Positions 1-5,204 of a DNA stretch of 7,364 nucleotides are shown here, piece after piece (position 1 is the first letter of the stretch; every line of letters begins with the position of its first letter). Source of the stretch: an uncultured Dysosmobacter sp. (GTDB lineage Bacteria; Bacillota; Clostridia; Oscillospirales; Oscillospiraceae); contig CAKTSC010000064.1 of NCBI GenBank assembly GCA_934597465.1, positions 1 through 7,364 on the forward strand. The letters are read 5' to 3'. The notes under the pieces are model-generated. The model was not told where the DNA came from. It was given only the letters and a program-made list of their open reading frames with translations, and did not search any database. The position numbers were made by a program, and so were the translations under genes.

Positions 1-366
1 AGCGACAACCTGCTCATCAACGTGGAGCGCCGCCTGGACAACGTCGTCTACCGCATGGGCTTCGCCATGACCCGCCGTCAGGCCCGCCAGCTGGTGAGCC
101 ACGCTCACTTCACCGTCAACGGCAAGAAGGTCAACATTCCTTCCTACCAGGTGAAGGCCGGCGACGTCATCGAAGTCGCCGAGTCCAGCCGTTCCTCTGA
201 GATCTTCAAGCGCCTGGTGGGCCAGGATGCTCCCATGTTCCTGCTGCCTGCCTGGATGGAGCGCGAGAAGAACACCCTGAAGGGCACTGTTACCCGCCTT
301 CCCGCCCGCGAGGACATCGACGTTCCCGTGGAGGAGCACCTGATCGTTGAGTTGTACTCCAAGTAA
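1..366 (+). CDS. rpsD: 30S ribosomal protein S4 (5'-truncated by window edge)
   Basis: C-terminal 121 residues of ribosomal protein S4, a primary 16S rRNA-binding protein that nucleates assembly of the 30S body. The reading frame is open from base 1 ([20 protein letters not shown]...). The [25 protein letters not shown] stretch, followed by [21 protein letters not shown], is the S4 RNA-binding fold, and the protein ends in [12 protein letters not shown], a typical S4 C-terminus. Full-length S4 is about 200 residues, so about 80 N-terminal residues lie upstream of the window. The GTG at 22 is an internal valine, not a start. It is followed 88 nt later by rpoA and then rplQ, the usual order at the end of the ribosomal-protein operon. 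Family knowledge: S4 often autoregulates its own expression in bacteria; no S4 target site can be assigned here. The identification is secure. Confidence 0.96.
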   Translation, partial: SDNLLINVERRLDNVVYRMGFAMTRRQARQLVSHAHFTVNGKKVNIPSYQVKAGDVIEVAESSRSSEIFKRLVGQDAPMFLLPAWMEREKNTLKGTVTRLPAREDIDVPVEEHLIVELYSK

Positions 367-401
367 TCGGAGGATACCCTCGAGGATGTTAGGAACTGAA
401 C

Positions 402-426
402 GCGGCGTGCCGCAAGGCTCCGCCGC
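402..426 (+). promoter_or_regulatory. GNRA-capped hairpin in the rpsD-rpoA spacer
   Basis: In the mRNA the spacer can fold as an outer 6-bp stem (GCGGCG 402-407 with CGCCGC 421-426), a small U / UC internal loop, and an inner 3-bp stem (GCC 409-411 with GGC 416-418) closed by a GCAA tetraloop. No T-run follows, so it is not an intrinsic terminator. It lies about 15 nt upstream of the rpoA Shine-Dalgarno. It could be a translational control element, an mRNA-stability or processing element, or chance folding of GC-rich sequence. The pairing is visible in the sequence; any function is inference. Confidence 0.4.
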
Positions 427-454
427 AACGAGAAGATGAAGGAGGGTAAACTGC

Positions 455-1411
455 ATGATCGAAATTGAGAAGCCCCAGATTGAGTGCATCGAGACTCCCG
501 GCGAGGCCAGCTACGGCAAGTACGTCGTGGAGCCGCTGGAGCGCGGTTACGGAACCACGCTGGGCAATGCCCTGCGCCGCATTATGCTCTCTTCTCTGCC
601 CGGGACTGCCGCGACCTCCATCAAGATCGCCGGCGTCCAGCACGAGTTCTCCACCATTCCCGGTGTGAAGGAGGATGTGACGGAGATCGTCCTGAACATC
701 AAGGGCCTTCTGACCAAGCTCCACACCGAGAGCGGCAAGACCGTCTACATTGAAGCCGCCGGCCCCTGCGAGGTGACTGCCGGCGACATCAAGGCCGACG
801 CCGAGGTGGAGGTTCTGAACCCCGAGCTGCACATCGCCACCCTGGACAGCGGCGCCTCCCTGAACATGGAGATCACCCTGAGCCATGGCCGCGGCTATGT
901 GTCCGCAGACCGCAACAAGGCTGCCCAGCCCCAGACCGTGATCGGCGTGATCCCCGTGGACTCCATCTACACTCCGGTGTGTAAGGTGAACTTCACGGTG
1001 GAGCCCACCCGGGTGGGCGCATCCAGCGACTTCGACAAACTGACTCTGGAAGTTTGGACCGATGGGACGATTTCTGCCCGTGACGCAGTTTCCCTGGGCG
1101 CGAAGATCCTTTGCGACCACTTTACCCTGTTTACCGACCTCTCCGAGACGGTGGGCTCCAAGCCCACCGTGGTGGAGAAGACGGAGACCGGAGGCAACAA
1201 GGTTCTGGACCTGACCATTGAGGAGCTGGATCTGTCTGTGCGCAGCTTCAACTGCCTCAAGCGTGCCAACATCAACACCGTGGCGGATCTGATCTCCAAG
1301 ACGGAGGATGAGATGATGAAGGTGCGCAACCTGGGCCGCAAGTCCCTGGAGGAGGTCATCAACAAGCTGGCGATGATGGGCCTGACCCTGGCCAGCGATG
1401 ACAACAACTGA
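455..1411 (+). CDS. rpoA: DNA-directed RNA polymerase subunit alpha
   Basis: Alpha subunit of RNA polymerase, 318 residues, normal length. Its dimer is the platform on which beta and beta' assemble, and its C-terminal domain binds UP-element DNA and activators. The N-terminal domain (about 1-230) shows the dimerisation helix [19 protein letters not shown] (32-50), with further family-typical segments PVDSIYTPV (167-175) and [11 protein letters not shown] (178-188). A linker at about 231-247 leads to the C-terminal domain (about 248-314) with [16 protein letters not shown] and [12 protein letters not shown]263 aligns with the DNA-contacting Arg265 of the E. coli protein. The ATG at 455 has GGAGGG at 441-446 with 8-nt spacing. 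It sits between rpsD and rplQ in the classical order and is presumably cotranscribed with them from a promoter outside the window. Nothing is missing or broken. Confidence 0.98.
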   Translation: MIEIEKPQIECIETPGEASYGKYVVEPLERGYGTTLGNALRRIMLSSLPGTAATSIKIAGVQHEFSTIPGVKEDVTEIVLNIKGLLTKLHTESGKTVYIEAAGPCEVTAGDIKADAEVEVLNPELHIATLDSGASLNMEITLSHGRGYVSADRNKAAQPQTVIGVIPVDSIYTPVCKVNFTVEPTRVGASSDFDKLTLEVWTDGTISARDAVSLGAKILCDHFTLFTDLSETVGSKPTVVEKTETGGNKVLDLTIEELDLSVRSFNCLKRANINTVADLISKTEDEMMKVRNLGRKSLEEVINKLAMMGLTLASDDNN

Positions 1412-1420
1412 TTGACGCCA

Positions 1421-1466
1421 CCCGGCGACGCTCCGCCGGGGAGATAAATTCCTGATAAGGAGGAAT
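1421..1466 (+). promoter_or_regulatory. rpoA-rplQ spacer: two hairpins, one covering the rplQ ribosome binding site
   Basis: The 60-nt spacer contains CCCGGCG (1421-1427) pairing with CGCCGGG (1434-1440) around a 6-nt loop. A second, weaker hairpin follows: ATTCCT (1448-1453) with AGGAAT (1461-1466) around a 7-nt loop. The rplQ Shine-Dalgarno AAGGAGGA spans 1457-1464, so the second hairpin puts half of it in the loop and half in the stem. No T-run follows the first hairpin, so read-through from rpoA is expected. The first could be a processing or stability element and the second could mildly tune rplQ translation; both roles are inference. Confidence 0.35.
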
Positions 1467-1471
1467 CCGAA

Positions 1472-1816
1472 ATGCCCGGAACTCGCAAACTCGGCAAGAC
1501 CACCGATCAGCGGATGGCCATGCTGCGCCAGCAGGTCACGGATTTCCTGGACAAGGGTAAGATGGAGACCACTCTCACCCGCGCCAAGGAGATCCAGCCC
1601 ATGGCCGAAAAGATGATCACCCTCGGCAAGAAGAACGACCTGGCCGCCTATCGCCAGGCCATGAGCTTCATCACCCGTGAGGATGTCTGCAAGAAGGTCT
1701 TCAAGGAGCTGGCCCCCAGCTATGACGGCCGCAACGGCGGTTACACCCGCATCACCCGCACCGGCGTTCGCCGCGGCGACGCCGCGGAGACCGCGATGAT
1801 CGAGCTGGTGAAGTAA
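1472..1816 (+). CDS. rplQ: 50S ribosomal protein L17
   Basis: Ribosomal protein L17, 114 residues, typical bacterial length, a structural protein of the large subunit near the exit-tunnel side. It starts [20 protein letters not shown], matching the family's R-K-L-G-R-x-x-x-x-R-x-A-x-L-R opening. It continues with the helix [24 protein letters not shown] (31-54) and ends [26 protein letters not shown], the conserved L17 C-terminal core (YTRI, R-G-D-A-A-x-M-A-I-I-E-L type). The ATG at 1472 has a near-perfect AAGGAGGA at 1457-1464 with 7-nt spacing. It is the last gene of the operon: an intrinsic terminator begins 14 nt after the stop. The identification is secure. Confidence 0.98.
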   Translation: MPGTRKLGKTTDQRMAMLRQQVTDFLDKGKMETTLTRAKEIQPMAEKMITLGKKNDLAAYRQAMSFITREDVCKKVFKELAPSYDGRNGGYTRITRTGVRRGDAAETAMIELVK

Positions 1817-1830
1817 TTCCAAGCCCTGAG

Positions 1831-1866
1831 GAAGTCCATTGCCCACCGGCAATGGACTTCCTTTTT
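1831..1866 (+). terminator. Intrinsic terminator ending the rpsD-rpoA-rplQ operon
   Basis: A perfect 13-bp stem (GAAGTCCATTGCC 1831-1843 with GGCAATGGACTTC 1848-1860) and a 4-nt loop are followed by CTTTTT (1861-1866). It starts 14 nt after the rplQ stop codon and is a textbook factor-independent terminator for plus-strand transcription. Confidence 0.92.
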
Positions 1867-1888
1867 GCCCTTCGGGCCCCGCACAACT

Positions 1889-2024
1889 CCCGCAGGGGCC
1901 GGTGTTCCCGACGGCCAGCGCCCTTCGTCCCTTGCGGGAATAGGCTCCCGGGGGGAAATCCGTAGGGGCCGATGCCCACATCGGCCTACTCCCCGCTGCT
2001 CACGGGAATGGGCCCTTGGGGAAA
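1889..2024. repeat. Two diverged tandem copies of a hairpin-bearing intergenic repeat of about 68 nt
   Basis: Copy A (about 1889-1958) and copy B (about 1959-2024) align end to end with an offset that slides from 70 to 66 nt. The first 26 bases (1891-1916 and 1961-1986) match at 19 positions, around the shared core AGGGGCCG. Later blocks shared by both are CGGGAAT (1935-1941 and 2003-2009) and GGGGAAA (1952-1958 and 2018-2024). Copy B has a perfect 8-bp hairpin, GGCCGATG (1967-1974) with CATCGGCC (1979-1986) and loop CCCA. Copy A keeps the outer part of this stem with changes on both arms. No coding frame is evident. Similar GTAGGGGC...-type intergenic palindromes are, from memory, frequent in gut Clostridia genomes; this has not been checked. 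Confidence 0.5.
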
Positions 2025-2075
2025 GAACGGCTGGCGGCCCACGTCCACAGTTTCCCGCATTTTTCATCCGCCCCC

Positions 2076-2104
2076 TTGTTCCACCCCCACACCTATGCTA
2101 TACT
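2076..2104 (+). promoter_or_regulatory. Promoter of the zinc-ribbon membrane protein gene
   Basis: TTGTTC (2076-2081), a 17-nt spacer and TATACT (2099-2104) form a good vegetative (sigma-A type) promoter. TG at 2096-2097 adds an extended -10 (TGCTATACT). The predicted transcription start is near 2111, giving a leader of about 45 nt before the ATG at 2155. Confidence 0.78.
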
Positions 2105-2154
2105 GTCCGTAGAAGAGATACTGCGGCCGCCCCGGGCGGAGAAAGGATGGTTCC

Positions 2155-2610
2155 ATGCGGAAAGTGAAATGTGAGGACTGCGGCAAGGTCTACGACTTCG
2201 ATACCGACGATTTCTGCCCCCGCTGCGGCGCCTTCGCCTTCCCCAAGGGCGACCGGATCGGTGCCGACGGCTCCGTGATCCGGGTGGAGGGCATCAGCGA
2301 GAGCAACCACAAGGGCTCCTTCCTCCACGAGGAGTACCACAGCGAGAACCGCCACCGGAAGGCCACGGGCCTGGATCGGGGCGTGGATCGCAGCCGGAGC
2401 GCCCATTGGGCCCCCGTCCAGGCCGCCGGAAAGGGCCTCTCCTGGGCTCCCGGCTCCTCCGGCCCCCTGCCGCCCCGGGCAAAGCCCGCCGCCCAGAAAG
2501 CCGCCCCTTCCGAGGCGGAGATCAAGAAAGCCATCGGCTGGCTGGTGGGCATCGTCATTCTGGGGAGCTTCTTCCTGCAGTTTCTGGACATCATGAGAAA
2601 TCTCGGCTGA
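2155..2610 (+). CDS. Zinc-ribbon protein with C-terminal transmembrane anchor
   Basis: A 151-residue protein of unknown function. Residues 6-24 form a compact zinc ribbon: C6-x2-C9 and C21-x2-C24 (KCEDCGKVYDF...DFCPRCG). Next comes a polar segment with acidic and histidine-rich patches (HEEYHSENRHR, 58-68). From about 88 to 120 a Pro/Ala/Gly-rich, probably disordered linker carries PLPPRAKPAAQKAAP. One hydrophobic helix follows (about 127-145, IGWLVGIVILGSFFLQFL) with a short tail. This suggests a tail-anchored protein with a cytoplasmic metal-binding head, which is inference. The ATG at 2155 has GAAAGGA at 2141-2147 with 7-nt spacing; the ATG at 2147 leads to a stop within seven codons. It has its own promoter (2076-2104) and terminator (2613-2651), so it appears monocistronic. 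I recognise the zinc-ribbon class but no named family. Confidence 0.82.
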   Translation: MRKVKCEDCGKVYDFDTDDFCPRCGAFAFPKGDRIGADGSVIRVEGISESNHKGSFLHEEYHSENRHRKATGLDRGVDRSRSAHWAPVQAAGKGLSWAPGSSGPLPPRAKPAAQKAAPSEAEIKKAIGWLVGIVILGSFFLQFLDIMRNLG

Positions 2611-2612
2611 GA

Positions 2613-2651
2613 AAAACCGTCCCCGGAAGCACGGCTTCCGGGGACGGTTTT
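2613..2651 (+). terminator. Intrinsic terminator after the zinc-ribbon gene
   Basis: A perfect 18-bp stem (2613-2630 with 2634-2651) with a 3-nt ACG loop begins two bases after the stop codon. The descending arm ends in GGTTTT and is followed by CAAAATTTT. The ascending arm begins with AAAACC, so it might also work on the minus strand, but no minus-strand gene needs it. It separates this gene from the downstream deacetylase, which should therefore have its own promoter; I could not find a convincing one in 2652-2768. Confidence 0.87.
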
Positions 2652-2768
2652 CAAAATTTTGCGGCGAAGCGCCGGGCGCGGCGAAGGGGAAACCGCGCTA
2701 CATTTTCCCAGTGTAAAACGCCGCGTCCGGCGCAGACTAAGGGCATCATGAACGCGGGAGGTCTGGCC

Positions 2769-3488
2769 ATGGGGAAACGCCGCTGGGCGCTCTGCGCCCT
2801 TTTGCTCCTCCTCTGCCTGCTGCCGGGGCGGATGGCGGCCCGCCCGGCGGCGGGGACGGCGGAGCTCCCGGCGGAGAGCCGCTTCGTGGCACTGACCTTT
2901 GACGACGGGCCCCGCCGGGACACCACCGCCCGCCTGCTGGACGGCCTCCGGGCCCGGGGGGCCAGCGCCACCTTCTTCCTGGTGGGCCAGCAGATCGCCG
3001 GGAACGAGGATCTGCTTCGCCGGATGCGGGACGAGGGCCACCAGGTAGGCAACCACAGCTGGAGCCACGCCAACCTGAAGGACGAGAGCGACTGGGGTCT
3101 CCGGCAGGAGGTGGGCCGCACCGACGCCGCCCTGCGGGAGATCCTGGGGGAGGGGGAGTACTGGCTCCGGCCCCCCTACGGCTTCCTCTCGGCGGCCCAG
3201 CGGCAGCAGGTGGCCGTGCCCCTCATCAAGTGGTCGGTGGATCCCGAGGACTGGAAGCTCCGGGACACGGAGCGGGACGTGGCCGCGGTGCTGGACAAGG
3301 TGGAGGCCGGGGACATCATCCTGATGCACGATTCCATCCCCGCCACGGTGGATGCCGCCCTGGAGATCGTGGACGCCCTCCAGGCGGAGGGCTACACCTT
3401 CGTCACGGTGGAGGAGCTCCTGGCCCTCTCCGGCGTGGAGGCCCGGCCCGGGGTCTTCTACTGCTCCGCCACGGCCACGGAGGACTGA
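2769..3488 (+). CDS. Polysaccharide deacetylase (NodB domain, carbohydrate esterase family 4), exported
   Basis: A 239-residue predicted metal-dependent N- or O-deacetylase of cell-wall or surface glycan. Residues 1-24 form a signal peptide or anchor: MGKRR, the hydrophobic run WALCALLLLLCLLPG, then AARPAAG. The NodB motifs are complete: TFDDGP (43-48, catalytic Asp45 and metal Asp46), H96-S-W-S-H100 (metal histidines), RPPYG (134-138), WSVDPEDW (155-162) and LMHD (185-188, His187). The domain fills about 38-217. The ATG at 2769 is preferred because GGGAGG (2756-2761) lies 7 nt upstream and the signal peptide follows directly; an in-frame ATG at 2748 has no good site. It probably acts outside the membrane on peptidoglycan or a related polymer; PdaA/PgdA-like enzymes are known examples. 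The substrate cannot be told from the sequence. It converges on secG, with 70 nt between their ends. Confidence 0.93.
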   Translation: MGKRRWALCALLLLLCLLPGRMAARPAAGTAELPAESRFVALTFDDGPRRDTTARLLDGLRARGASATFFLVGQQIAGNEDLLRRMRDEGHQVGNHSWSHANLKDESDWGLRQEVGRTDAALREILGEGEYWLRPPYGFLSAAQRQQVAVPLIKWSVDPEDWKLRDTERDVAAVLDKVEAGDIILMHDSIPATVDAALEIVDALQAEGYTFVTVEELLALSGVEARPGVFYCSATATED

Positions 3489-3498
3489 CCGGATAGCG

Positions 3499-3531
3499 AA
3501 AAAGTCCCCGGACATCCATGGATGTCCGGGG
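3499..3531 (-). terminator. Intrinsic terminator of secG (minus strand)
   Basis: 3506-3531 is a perfect 26-nt palindrome (arms CCCCGGACATCC / GGATGTCCGGGG, central CATG) that folds into a stem of about 11 bp. Read on the minus strand it is followed by ACTTTTT (T-run at 3503-3499), which fits termination of secG 28 nt after its stop. Read on the plus strand it is followed by GCAAAGCG without a T-run, so it is a poor terminator for the deacetylase gene that converges from the other side. Confidence 0.8.
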
Positions 3532-3558
3532 GCAAAGCGTATTATCAATGGGAACGGC

Positions 3559-3795
3559 TTACAGAACGTTCAGGATCAGGGTCAGGACGATGAAGACCGC
3601 GCCGATCCACTTGGTGGCCCGGGCCAGCTTGGCATCCGCCGTCTTGGCCTTGTTCTTGGCAAGGAAGGAGTCGGCCACGCCGCCGATGCTGCCGGAAAGG
3701 CCAGCGCTCTTGCCGGACTGGAAGAGGACGACCACGGTCAGCAGAAGACCGCAAAGGAGCTGAACGATGGTGATAGCAAGCGTAAGACCAGACAT
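3559..3795 (-). CDS. secG: Preprotein translocase subunit SecG
   Basis: SecG, 78 residues, normal size. It is the small membrane subunit of the SecYEG channel that assists SecA-driven protein export. It has two hydrophobic helices (about 5-24, TLAITIVQLLCGLLLTVVVLF, and 63-77, WIGAVFIVLTLILNV). They are joined by the family's conserved loop QSGKSAGLSGSIGGVADSFLAKNKA (26-50), with the Q-S/G-K and G-L-S-G-x-x-G-G signature. The start at 3795 is chosen because GGAGGG (3809-3804) lies 8 nt upstream and the N-terminus then matches SecG. A longer frame from a TTG at 3840 adds a charged extension without support. It has its own promoter (3862-3890) and terminator (3499-3531), is divergent from lexA, and appears to be a single-gene unit. 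Confidence 0.93.
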   Translation of the reverse strand: MSGLTLAITIVQLLCGLLLTVVVLFQSGKSAGLSGSIGGVADSFLAKNKAKTADAKLARATKWIGAVFIVLTLILNVL

Positions 3796-3861
3796 AAGGA
3801 AAACCCTCCAAATCATGTTTTCAGCGCAAAACGCGCGCAAAATACCATTTCACAGATTTTG

Positions 3862-3890
3862 ATTTTACCATAGCTTCGGCCGTATTGCAA
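3862..3890 (-). promoter_or_regulatory. secG promoter
   Basis: On the minus strand, TTGCAA (3890-3885), a 17-nt spacer and TAAAAT (3867-3862), with an extended -10 TGG directly before it (TGGTAAAAT). The predicted start is near 3855, giving a leader of about 60 nt. It lies in an AT-richer island (about 3810-3975) that also carries the divergent lexA promoter. Confidence 0.77.
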
Positions 3891-3959
3891 GGGAAAAACG
3901 GAGATTTTTTCGGAAATCCCGGGGGAGCGGGGACTTTCGGAAAAAAGTGAAAAAACTTA

Positions 3960-3971
3960 GAACAAATGTTT
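3960..3971 (+). promoter_or_regulatory. LexA operator (SOS box) upstream of lexA
   Basis: GAACAAATGTTT matches the Gram-positive LexA box (GAAC-N4-GTTC) with one difference in the right half-site. Its last two bases are the first two bases of the lexA -35 hexamer, so bound LexA would block RNA polymerase. This is the expected negative autoregulation, relieved by RecA-stimulated LexA self-cleavage. The box is about 70 bp from the secG -35, so secG is probably not controlled by it. Confidence 0.82.
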
Positions 3972-3998
3972 GCATTCCCGGCAAAACTGTGCTATCCT
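3970..3998 (+). promoter_or_regulatory. lexA promoter
   Basis: TTGCAT (3970-3975), a 17-nt spacer and TATCCT (3993-3998), with TG at 3990-3991 giving an extended -10. The predicted start is near 4005, with a leader of about 40 nt to the ATG at 4044. The SOS box at 3960-3971 overlaps the -35. Confidence 0.8.
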
Positions 3999-4043
3999 AG
4001 GAAAAAAGGCGCAGCCCAGCGGCGCCGGAAGGAGCGGAGCGCG

Positions 4044-4664
4044 ATGCACAGCCTGTCCAAAATGCAGCAGAGGATCTATGATTTCCTGGTCTCCAGCATC
4101 CGGGAGCAGGGCTACCCCCCCTCCGTGCGGGAGATCGGCGAGGCCGTGGGCCTGCGCTCCCCCTCCACGGTGCACTTCCACCTGAAGAACCTGGCGGAGC
4201 TGGGCTACATTGAGATCGGCGCGGGCAAGGGCCGGGCCATCTCTCTGAAGCAGCCCGCCGCCCCGGCTCCGGCCCCGGCGGCGGAGCGGGAGGAGCCCGA
4301 CCGCATCCCCATCGTGGGCAATGTGGCCGCCGGAAGCCCCATCCTGGCCCAGGAGTGCATCGAGGATTACCTGACCTTCGACACCGGCGGCCGGGGCGGG
4401 GAGTATTTCGCCCTGCGGGTGCGGGGGGACTCCATGATCAATGCCGGGATCCTGAACGGGGATCTGGTGGTGGTGCGGAGCCAGCCCACCGCCAACCAGG
4501 GGGAGATCGTGGTGGCCATGATCGAGGACGAGGCTACCGTCAAGCGCCTCTCCCGGAAGGGCGGCCACATCTGGCTCCTGCCGGAGAATGACGACTACTC
4601 CCCCATCGACGGCACCTACGCCCAGATCCTGGGCAAGGTGGCGGCCGTTGTCCGCCGATACTGA
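4044..4664 (+). CDS. lexA: LexA repressor, SOS response regulator
   Basis: LexA, 206 residues, usual length. It is the cytoplasmic repressor of DNA-damage genes and inactivates itself by autocleavage on RecA filaments. The N-terminal winged-helix DNA-binding domain (about 1-68) shows QQRIYDFLVSSIREQGYPPSVREIGEAVGLRSPSTVHFHLKNLAELGYI. A Pro/Ala-rich hinge (70-80) follows, then the peptidase S24 domain (about 88-206). The cleavage bond is Ala96-Gly97 in GNVAAGSP. The catalytic pair is Ser130 (RGDSM) and Lys167 (ATVKRL), so the protein should be cleavable. The ATG at 4044 has AAGGAG (4029-4034) with 9-nt spacing. An in-frame ATG at 3966 lies in the operator, upstream of the -10, and cannot be on the transcript. 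The gene is autoregulated by the SOS box and ends at its own terminator, so it is monocistronic. Confidence 0.97.
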   Translation: MHSLSKMQQRIYDFLVSSIREQGYPPSVREIGEAVGLRSPSTVHFHLKNLAELGYIEIGAGKGRAISLKQPAAPAPAPAAEREEPDRIPIVGNVAAGSPILAQECIEDYLTFDTGGRGGEYFALRVRGDSMINAGILNGDLVVVRSQPTANQGEIVVAMIEDEATVKRLSRKGGHIWLLPENDDYSPIDGTYAQILGKVAAVVRRY

Positions 4665-4668
4665 GAAA

Positions 4669-4709
4669 CATCCCCTCCGGACGCTCCGGAGGGGATGCTT
4701 GCGTTTTTT
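4669..4709 (+). terminator. Intrinsic terminator of lexA
   Basis: A 13-bp stem (CATCCCCTCCGGA 4669-4681 with TCCGGAGGGGATG 4685-4697) and a CGC loop, followed by CTTGCG and six Ts (4704-4709). It starts 5 nt after the lexA stop. The T-run sits 6 nt beyond the stem, slightly further than usual, but the hairpin is strong. Confidence 0.85.
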
Positions 4710-4939
4710 GGGGGCATGGGGTGCCCGGGGGCCCGTGCCCGCAGGGAATGCCCCGGAGTTCAACTGCCGGTGGAAGGCTTCCTCCACCGAATCCACGGGC
4801 GGTGGCTTCCCCTTGCCCGAGAACCGTGGTATCATGGCTTCCGGAAGGGCAGGGGAGCGGGCCGCCGCCCGGATCCTCCCGCTGCCGGACGGCCTGCGCT
4901 GCGCCCCGCGGGGGCCGGGGGAGCGGCGGATTCTTGGGC
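4710..4939. other. GC-rich non-coding spacer after lexA
   Basis: I see no supportable gene here on either strand. The stretch starts with three G-runs (4710-4714, 4718-4721, 4727-4731) enclosed by a GGGGCAT / ATGCCCC pair (4711-4717 with 4748-4754). A second small hairpin is GGTGGA (4769-4774) with TCCACC (4783-4788). A weak extended -10-like TGGTATCAT (4827-4835) has only a poor -35. An ATG at 4834 opens a 49-codon frame that ends at 4983, but it has no ribosome binding site and runs through the promoter at 4940-4968. Confidence 0.5.
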
Positions 4940-4968
4940 TTGCGGGTTTCCCACGGGGCGGTTATAAT
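4940..4968 (+). promoter_or_regulatory. Strong promoter upstream of the membrane protein gene
   Basis: TTGCGG (4940-4945), a 17-nt spacer and a perfect TATAAT (4963-4968). The predicted start is near 4975, about 230 nt before the ATG at 5205. It is the only good promoter seen between the lexA terminator and the membrane protein gene. Confidence 0.8.
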
Positions 4969-4974
4969 AGGGAG

Positions 4975-5204
4975 AGGATCTGACCTTGATCGGGGAAGCC
5001 GCGGTTTTCCAGGGGCTCCTGCCCCCGGGCGTTCCCAGGCCCCTCCGGAGCGCTTGCAAAAGGGCGGATGTGCCCATCGGATCCCTTCCAGCGGAGCAGG
5101 GACGCTCCCTGGAAACTGCCCCTCCGGCGAAGGCGGCCCGCAGTCCCGCTGCCGTCCGCCGCGATGTCCGGGGGTTTCCCATAATGAAAGCAGGAGGAAA
5201 CGGA
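4975..5204 (+). promoter_or_regulatory. Long structured 5' leader of the membrane protein gene
   Basis: About 230 nt are predicted to be transcribed but untranslated. Visible hairpins are GGGGC (5012-5016) with GCCCC (5021-5025), loop TCCT, extended by CC/GG across one mismatch (5009-5028); and TTCCAG (5086-5091) plus GGAGC (5093-5097) pairing with GCTCC plus CTGGAA (5104-5114), an 11-bp stem with one bulged C and a 6-nt loop. A weaker GGCGG / CCGCC pair spans 5132-5160. No hairpin with a T-run is seen, so attenuation by an intrinsic terminator is unlikely. I recognise no riboswitch or T-box consensus. The 10-mer GGGTTTCCCA occurs both in the promoter spacer (4944-4953) and just before the start region (5172-5181). 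Confidence 0.45.

Noticed and set aside
22..366. Complete 114-residue gene starting at GTG 22
   Set aside because: The frame is open to base 1 and the residues before position 22 continue the S4 sequence, so GTG is an internal valine of truncated rpsD.
389..1981. Long minus-strand frame of 530 codons
   Set aside because: It lies antisense to rpoA and rplQ, has low-complexity Gly/His/Leu-rich sequence typical of a GC-rich shadow frame, and crosses the rplQ terminator.
2406..2768. Extended N-terminus for the deacetylase
   Set aside because: The extension overlaps the zinc-ribbon gene in another frame and runs through its terminator; the ATG at 2769 has a good ribosome binding site and a signal peptide right after it.
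2190..3548. Minus-strand 452-codon frame
   Set aside because: Antisense to two well-supported genes, with repetitive Gly/Pro/Arg/His composition and no recognisable domain.
3796..3840. 15-residue extension of SecG from TTG 3840
   Set aside because: It would run across the clear GGAGGG site at 3804-3809 and does not match SecG N-termini.
3966..4043. 26-residue N-terminal extension of LexA from ATG 3966
   Set aside because: That ATG lies inside the LexA operator and upstream of the -10, so it is not transcribed from the lexA promoter; the ATG at 4044 gives normal LexA.
4710..4754. G-quadruplex after the lexA terminator
   Set aside because: There are only three long G-runs close together, and they are offset by C-runs that would pair with them as a hairpin.
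4834..4983. 49-codon frame MASGRAGERAAARILPLPDG...
   Set aside because: No ribosome binding site, Arg/Gly/Pro-rich composition, and it runs through the TATAAT promoter at 4940-4968.
4986..5204. TTG start at 4986 extending the membrane protein by 73 residues
   Set aside because: The GGAGAGGA before it would be mostly upstream of the predicted transcription start (about 4975), and the extra residues are Pro/Ala/Arg-rich and unlike the rest; ATG 5205 has AGGAGGA.
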